This document shows, piece after piece, positions 59,672 through 64,000 of a stretch of 64,000 bases of DNA. Position 1 is the stretch's first letter; every line of letters begins with the position of its first letter. The stretch comes from Halopseudomonas maritima. GTDB lineage: Bacteria; Pseudomonadota; Gammaproteobacteria; Pseudomonadales; Pseudomonadaceae. Under the pieces are notes generated by a model. That model worked only from the letters and a program-made list of their open reading frames with translations, had not been told where the DNA came from and searched no databases. The DNA lies in assembly GCF_021545785.1 (NCBI RefSeq), contig NZ_CP079801.1, positions 62,001 through 126,000 of the forward strand, written 5' to 3'. Position numbers and translations under genes: made by a program.

Positions 59672-60520
59672 CTAGTTGTATTGCAAACGCACCATCACGC
59701 GGCGGTTGGCCGCACGCCCTTCGGCCGTGCGGTTGCTGGCAATCGGATAGCGGTCACCGTGAAAACGCATGCTAAATAGCGACTCTTCCACGCCTTGGGC
59801 CATCAGATAGTCGCGCACGGCCAAGGCGCGCTGACGCGAGAGCTCGCGGTTATCCAGCCGATTGCCCTGGTTGTCCGAATGGCCATCGAGCACGATTTCG
59901 CTAACCTCGTCGGCCGCCTGCAGGTACTGCAGAATCGCATCCAGCATGCCCTTTGCCTCGTCGCTCAGCACACTGCCGCCAGAACGAAAGCTGATATTGC
60001 TCTGCTCGGCCTGGGCCGCGCTGATCGGCAGCAGCTTGCTGACGCAGGCCTGGTAGTCATTCCAGGCCTGCTGGTAGCCAACGCTGGACACCACCACGCG
60101 GACCGATTCACTACCGGCCGCACTGCTGCGCATGATGGTCGGCTGCAGACCGGAGGCAAGGCCGGCGAGCATTCTGCCCGCCTGCTCAAAGGGCAGCAGC
60201 ATGGCCTGGCTACCGGGCGCAACCACGCCTTGACCCACCGGCTGCGCCGCACTCCCCGGCCGCCATGGCGGTGGATCGTTGAAGATTTGTGCCGTCCCGG
60301 GGCGCATGGGGTTATCCCAAGCCTTGAGCTCAAAGGCCGCACGCTCGCCAGCGCGGCGAACAAAAGTAGCCTCGCCGTAGCCCGCCACCGATTGAGACAG
60401 ACGGCAAGCGAACTGGTCTCCTGCCACCTGCCAGCGGACATCTTCCATTCGGGTCTGGAAGGTCATCGCCTGCGCTGGCAGTGCCACGCTCAGCAGGATA
60501 GTCAGATAGGTTCGCGTCAC
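59672..60520 (-). CDS. motY: MotY-type flagellar stator-associated protein
   Basis: 282 residues. Signal peptide (to AQA-MTFQT), an N-terminal MotY-specific domain, and a C-terminal OmpA-like peptidoglycan-binding domain with VLDGHSDNQGNRLDNRELSRQR-type residues. MotY forms the T ring that holds polar flagellar stators. GTG 60520 has GGAGA seven bases upstream and gives a proper signal peptide; the frame is open a further 25 codons, without that support. Position between argG and pyrC is as in P. aeruginosa. Confidence 0.9.
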   Translation of the reverse strand: MTRTYLTILLSVALPAQAMTFQTRMEDVRWQVAGDQFACRLSQSVAGYGEATFVRRAGERAAFELKAWDNPMRPGTAQIFNDPPPWRPGSAAQPVGQGVVAPGSQAMLLPFEQAGRMLAGLASGLQPTIMRSSAAGSESVRVVVSSVGYQQAWNDYQACVSKLLPISAAQAEQSNISFRSGGSVLSDEAKGMLDAILQYLQAADEVSEIVLDGHSDNQGNRLDNRELSRQRALAVRDYLMAQGVEESLFSMRFHGDRYPIASNRTAEGRAANRRVMVRLQYN

Positions 60521-60714
60521 CAGGGTGTCTCCACGCTTGCTCCACAGCGCTTGGCGCATGGACGGAAAATCTCTCATGTCGGGCTCATCGGCCATCCAAC
60601 CAAAAACTTTAGGGTCTGTGGCCGCGCTATCTTGCGACAGCCGACCGGCGGCAGAGTGTCAAAAGCAGGCCCTTTGCGGTAGCATTGCGCCATTCTTTAG
60701 CAGTGGATTCCCCC

Positions 60715-61749
60715 ATGACTGACCGCCTGACGCTAACCCGCCCGGATGACTGGCATATTCACCTGCGCGACGGTGCCATGCTGCAACACACGGTGCCCGA
60801 CGCCGCCCGTAGCTTTGGTCGCGCCATCATCATGCCCAATCTGGTGCCGCCGGTACGCGACGCCGCCGAGGCAGCCGGCTACCGCGAGCGTATTCTCGCC
60901 GCCCGCCCGGCTGGCTCACAGTTTGAGCCGCTCATGGTACTGTATCTGACCGATCAGACCTCCCCTGAGGTCGTTCGCCAGGCCAAAGCCAGCGGTCAGG
61001 TGGTAGCCGCCAAGCTCTACCCGGCTGGCGCCACGACCAATTCCCAGTCTGGTGTCACCGCGCTGGAGAACATCTATCCCGCGCTTGAAGCCATGGCCGA
61101 GGTAGGCATGTTGCTGCTGGTGCACGGCGAGGTGACCCATGCCGAGGTCGATATCTTCGACCGGGAAAAAGCCTTCATCGACCAGCAACTGGTCAAGGTG
61201 GTTGAGCGCTTCCCTACCCTCAAGGTGGTATTTGAACACATCACCACCGGCGATGCCGTCAGCTTCGTCCAGCAGGCGCCTGACAACGTTGGCGCGACCA
61301 TCACCGCCCATCACCTGATGTTCAACCGCAACCACATGCTGGTTGGCGGTATTCGCCCGCACCTGTTCTGTCTGCCGGTGCTCAAGCGTCAGACGCACCA
61401 GCAGGCACTGCGCGAGGCCGCCATCTCCGGCTCAGCCAAGTTCTTCCTGGGCACCGACTCCGCGCCACACGCACGCCATGCCAAGGAAGCGGCCTGCGGC
61501 TGCGCCGGTTGCTACACGGCTCACGCGGCCATCGAGCTGTACGCCGAGACCTTTGATGAACTGGGCGCGCTGGACAAGCTTGAGGGTTTTGCCAGCTTCC
61601 ACGGACCGGATTTTTACGGTCTGCCGCGCAACACCGATACCATCACCCTGGTCCGTGATAGCTGGGCGGTACCAGCAGAGCTGCCGTTCGGTGATCAAAA
61701 CGTCGTCCCGCTACGCGCTGGCGAACACATTCACTGGCGTCTGGCCTGA
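60715..61749 (+). CDS. pyrC: Dihydroorotase
   Basis: 344 residues, the short (type II) class. Zinc ligands in DDWHIHLRDG, the carboxylated Lys in KLYPAGATTNSQSG and GTDSAPHA are present. It closes carbamoyl aspartate to dihydroorotate in pyrimidine synthesis. Start at 60715; the upstream in-frame ATG at 60685 adds ten residues foreign to the family. Confidence 0.97.
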   Translation: MTDRLTLTRPDDWHIHLRDGAMLQHTVPDAARSFGRAIIMPNLVPPVRDAAEAAGYRERILAARPAGSQFEPLMVLYLTDQTSPEVVRQAKASGQVVAAKLYPAGATTNSQSGVTALENIYPALEAMAEVGMLLLVHGEVTHAEVDIFDREKAFIDQQLVKVVERFPTLKVVFEHITTGDAVSFVQQAPDNVGATITAHHLMFNRNHMLVGGIRPHLFCLPVLKRQTHQQALREAAISGSAKFFLGTDSAPHARHAKEAACGCAGCYTAHAAIELYAETFDELGALDKLEGFASFHGPDFYGLPRNTDTITLVRDSWAVPAELPFGDQNVVPLRAGEHIHWRLA

Positions 61750-61775
61750 TACTTATCAACCGTTAAGGAAATACC

Positions 61776-62450
61776 GTGAGCGAGTTCGACTTTGACGATG
61801 AAGAACGCGATCCCGTGACCTCGGGCAAGGCCAAATCGCCGCTGGCCTATCGCTTTCGAGGCTTCCTGCCGGTGGTGGTGGACGTGGAAACCGGTGGCTT
61901 CAACGCCGCCACCGACGCCCTGCTGGAGATTGCGGCTACCACCATCAATATGGATGACGACGGACTGGTCTATCCGGACCAGACCAGTTTCTTCCGTATC
62001 GAGCCGTTTGAAGGCGCCAATATCGAAGCCGCCGCGCTGGAGTTCACTGGTATCAAGCTCGATCACCCCCTGCGTCAGGCGGTGACCGAAGAGCACGCGC
62101 TTGGCGAGATCTTCAAGCAGATCCGCAAGGCCATCAAATCGGCCGGCTGCAAACGCGCCGTGCTGGTTGGCCACAACGCGTTTTTCGATCTGGGGTTTCT
62201 CAACGCTGCGGTCGCCCGTACCGACCTCAAGCGCAACCCCTTCCACCCCTTCTCCTGCTTTGATACCGCCACACTTGGCGGCCTGGCCTACGGCCAGACC
62301 GTACTGGCCAAGGCCTGCAGTGCGGCGGGCATCGACTTTGATGGTCGCGAAGCCCACTCCGCGCGCTACGACACGGAGAAAACCGCCGACCTGTTTTGCA
62401 CCATCGTCAACCGCTGGCGTGAAATGGGCGGCTGGCCCCCGGTCGAATAA
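61776..62450 (+). CDS. rnt: Ribonuclease T
   Basis: 224 residues. DEDD exonuclease motifs: VVVDVETGGFN, LVGHNAFFDLGFL and the final HSARYDTEKTA. RNase T trims the 3' ends of tRNA and other stable RNAs. It follows pyrC by 26 bases, as in P. aeruginosa. The first 20 residues are acidic and carry no domain. Confidence 0.97.
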   Translation: MSEFDFDDEERDPVTSGKAKSPLAYRFRGFLPVVVDVETGGFNAATDALLEIAATTINMDDDGLVYPDQTSFFRIEPFEGANIEAAALEFTGIKLDHPLRQAVTEEHALGEIFKQIRKAIKSAGCKRAVLVGHNAFFDLGFLNAAVARTDLKRNPFHPFSCFDTATLGGLAYGQTVLAKACSAAGIDFDGREAHSARYDTEKTADLFCTIVNRWREMGGWPPVE

Positions 62451-62698
62451 CGGCCGGCAGCCCAGTGTCGTCCTGCTTGCCCAGGTGCGGCACTGGGGTT
62501 AAGGTCGCAATGAAAGTGAAATCATCCACTACACTGAATCGGTAATCCTGTTCGGCTCTGCAGCAGGACAGGAACGCTCTGTTCACACGCGCTGATCAGT
62601 TCCCGTCCCACTCGGGGCTTGGCGGAATTTATCTGCCTGTAGCGTGGTCTACGGCCAGAGGCCGGACCATTGATAATCAGAAAAAGGAGTCATTTCAC

Positions 62699-63667
62699 AT
62701 GCGCAAATCCCTTGCCCTGCTGTTCTCAGCCACCATCGGATACGCTTCCCTGGGCGCCACGCCTGTTGCCGCCGAAACCTTCGTGACCATCGGTACCGGT
62801 GGCCAGACTGGCGTTTACTACGTTGTCGGTCAGTCGGTGTGCCGACTGCTCAACCGCAACAGCGCGGACCACGGTATTCGCTGCAACGCGCCGTCCAGCG
62901 GCGGCTCGGTGGCCAACGTCAACGCGATTCGCGGCGGCGAGATGAACATGGGTGTGGTGCAGTCCGACATTCAGTACAAGGCCTACGAAGGTATCCAGAG
63001 CTTTGAAGCCGATGGCGCCTACAGTGACATGCGCGCGCTCTTCGCCCTGCACGGTGAACCGCTGACCGTGGTCGCCCGCAAGGATGCCGGCATCGCCGGT
63101 GTCGCAGACCTGAAAGGCAAGCGCGTGAACATCGGCAACCCGGGCTCCGGTCAGCGCGACACCATGGATGTGGTCATGGGCGCCCTGGGCTGGACCGTGG
63201 ATGACCTGGCCCTGGCCTCCGAGCTGGGCGCCGCCGAGCAGGCAGCGGCTCTGGGCGACAACAACATTGACGCCATGGTCTATGTGGTCGGCCACCCGAA
63301 CGGTTCGATCCAGGAAGCCACCACCACGGTCGACGCCAATCTGGTATCGGTATCGGGCCCGGAAATCGATCAACTGATCAGCGAGCGCCCCTACTACGCC
63401 AAGGCCATTATCCCCGGCGGCCTGTACCGCGGTAACGACAACGACACCGAAACCTTCGGCGTGCGCGCCACCCTGGTTGCCTCGACCGCCACCGACGAAG
63501 AAACCGTGTACCAGACCGTGAAGGCGGTGTTCGAGAACTTCGACCGCTTCAAGCGCCTGCACCCGGCCTTCGCCACCCTCAAGGAAGAGGAAATGATCAA
63601 GGAAGGTCTGTCCGCTCCGCTGCATGACGGCGCCATCCGCTACTACAAGGAACGCGGCTGGATGTAA
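62699..63667 (+). CDS. TAXI-family TRAP transporter solute-binding protein
   Basis: 322 residues. Signal peptide (to VAA-ETFV), then FVTIGTGGQTGVYYVVGQSVCRLLN, the hallmark of TAXI proteins, and GGSVANVNAIRGGEMNMGVVQSD. It captures a solute, often glutamate or another dicarboxylate, for a sodium-driven TRAP permease; the fused permease gene follows after a terminator. AAGGAG precedes the start. The 248 bases upstream hold no gene that I can see. Confidence 0.94.
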   Translation: MRKSLALLFSATIGYASLGATPVAAETFVTIGTGGQTGVYYVVGQSVCRLLNRNSADHGIRCNAPSSGGSVANVNAIRGGEMNMGVVQSDIQYKAYEGIQSFEADGAYSDMRALFALHGEPLTVVARKDAGIAGVADLKGKRVNIGNPGSGQRDTMDVVMGALGWTVDDLALASELGAAEQAAALGDNNIDAMVYVVGHPNGSIQEATTTVDANLVSVSGPEIDQLISERPYYAKAIIPGGLYRGNDNDTETFGVRATLVASTATDEETVYQTVKAVFENFDRFKRLHPAFATLKEEEMIKEGLSAPLHDGAIRYYKERGWM

Positions 63668-63672
63668 CGCCA

Positions 63673-63703
63673 AAAAGGGGCCGTCCACTGGACGGCCCCT
63701 TTT
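63673..63703 (+). terminator. Terminator or attenuator behind the TAXI gene
   Basis: AAAAGGGGCCGTCC and GGACGGCCCCTTTT form a perfect 14-bp stem with a 3-base loop. It lies between the binding protein and the permease gene, so it may set a higher level of the binding protein. Confidence 0.85.
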
Positions 63704-63823
63704 GTTTATGCGCCTGAACATCCCATTGCTCTGCAGTGTGGCTCCACAAGAGCCGCCTGCCCCGGCCGTTCTATCAGAGCCGCCTCAGGATAAAACACCA
63801 ATAAACAGGAGAAGCGCGCAGCC

Positions 63824-64000
63824 ATGAGCCAGACAAGCGACGCCAATGATCTGAATACCGAGCTTGAAGACCTCGTCGCCTCCAGCGACACCGGAGCCCG
63901 CAAGCCAAGCGGAGCCGCACGCAAGCTGCTGCTAAGTGTTGCTGCAGCCTGGTCCGTATTCCAGCTATGGATCGCCTCGCCCTTGCCTTTCATACTGGGT
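63824..64000 (+). CDS. TRAP transporter permease, N-terminal part (runs off the window)
   Basis: 59 codons are visible. A hydrophilic, acidic start (MSQTSDANDLNTELEDLVAS) is followed by a first membrane helix (LLLSVAAAWSVFQLWIASPL), with the LWIASP residues seen in the fused DctQM permeases that accompany TAXI proteins. AGGAG lies about 12 bases upstream. The assignment rests on the neighbour as well as on this short piece. Confidence 0.75.
   Translation, partial: MSQTSDANDLNTELEDLVASSDTGARKPSGAARKLLLSVAAAWSVFQLWIASPLPFILG

Noticed and set aside
62726..63721. 331-codon minus-strand frame opposite the TAXI gene
   Set aside because: Antisense shadow; the plus-strand gene has signal peptide, ribosome site and family motifs.

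Overview
The window is about 64 kb of GC-rich, gene-dense chromosomal DNA from a gammaproteobacterium of the Pseudomonas lineage. Several gene blocks follow the order known from Pseudomonas aeruginosa: aat-ate-infA; a universal stress gene, a DUF1289 gene and acnB; metG, rnfABCDGE, nth and a small PA3496-type gene; a dgt-like gene beside a NIT-like membrane gene; and gloA-argG-motY-pyrC-rnt. The mixture of these blocks with TRAP-transport genes, several iron-uptake genes and a Baeyer-Villiger monooxygenase operon would fit a marine relative such as Halopseudomonas, but that assignment is inference. I see no rRNA, tRNA, CRISPR array or prophage.

Layout. 1-2.4 kb: start of ftsK (minus strand), then the N-degron aminoacyl transferases aat and ate and infA. 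2.5-9.5 kb: an acyl-CoA dehydrogenase divergent from a LysR regulator, a complete IS4-family insertion sequence sitting in the apex of a terminator hairpin, a MocR regulator, a periplasmic binding protein and miaE. 9.6-14 kb: a universal stress protein, a DUF1289 protein and acnB behind a long, apparently structured leader. 14-18 kb: a TetR regulator divergent from an FAD monooxygenase-SDR-hydrolase operon, with a perfect 18-bp palindrome over the promoter. 18.4-19.8 kb: a decayed iron-signalling locus in which only fecR is intact. 19.9-26.8 kb: rimO, a c-di-GMP phosphodiesterase, a c-di-GMP cyclase and an amino-acid racemase.

26.8-32 kb holds a complete Fur-box/fecI/fecR/TonB-receptor cassette followed by an IroE-like esterase. 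These probably work together to sense, import and hydrolyse a ferric siderophore. A 334-bp element with 32-bp terminal inverted repeats and many nested hairpins lies between receptor and esterase. 32-43 kb is mixed: LexA-controlled yebG, a possible 29-residue protein, a periplasmic glycerophosphodiesterase, a DUF1329 protein, a soluble PAS-PAS chemoreceptor, two divergent paralogous phosphoribosyltransferases, a GST-like protein, an orphan Hcp and a 14-TM drug exporter. 43-52 kb: metG, the six-gene Rnf ion-translocating complex and nth. 52-64 kb: a Fur-box-preceded DUF2061 gene, a hydrolase translationally coupled to mlaA, then mostly housekeeping genes, ending in a TAXI-TRAP transporter cut by the window edge.

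The observations most worth following are the nested-hairpin element at 30841-31174, the structured acnB leader at 11095-11274, the decayed fecI/fecR/fecA locus at 18446-19760, and the IS insertion exactly at a terminator apex.
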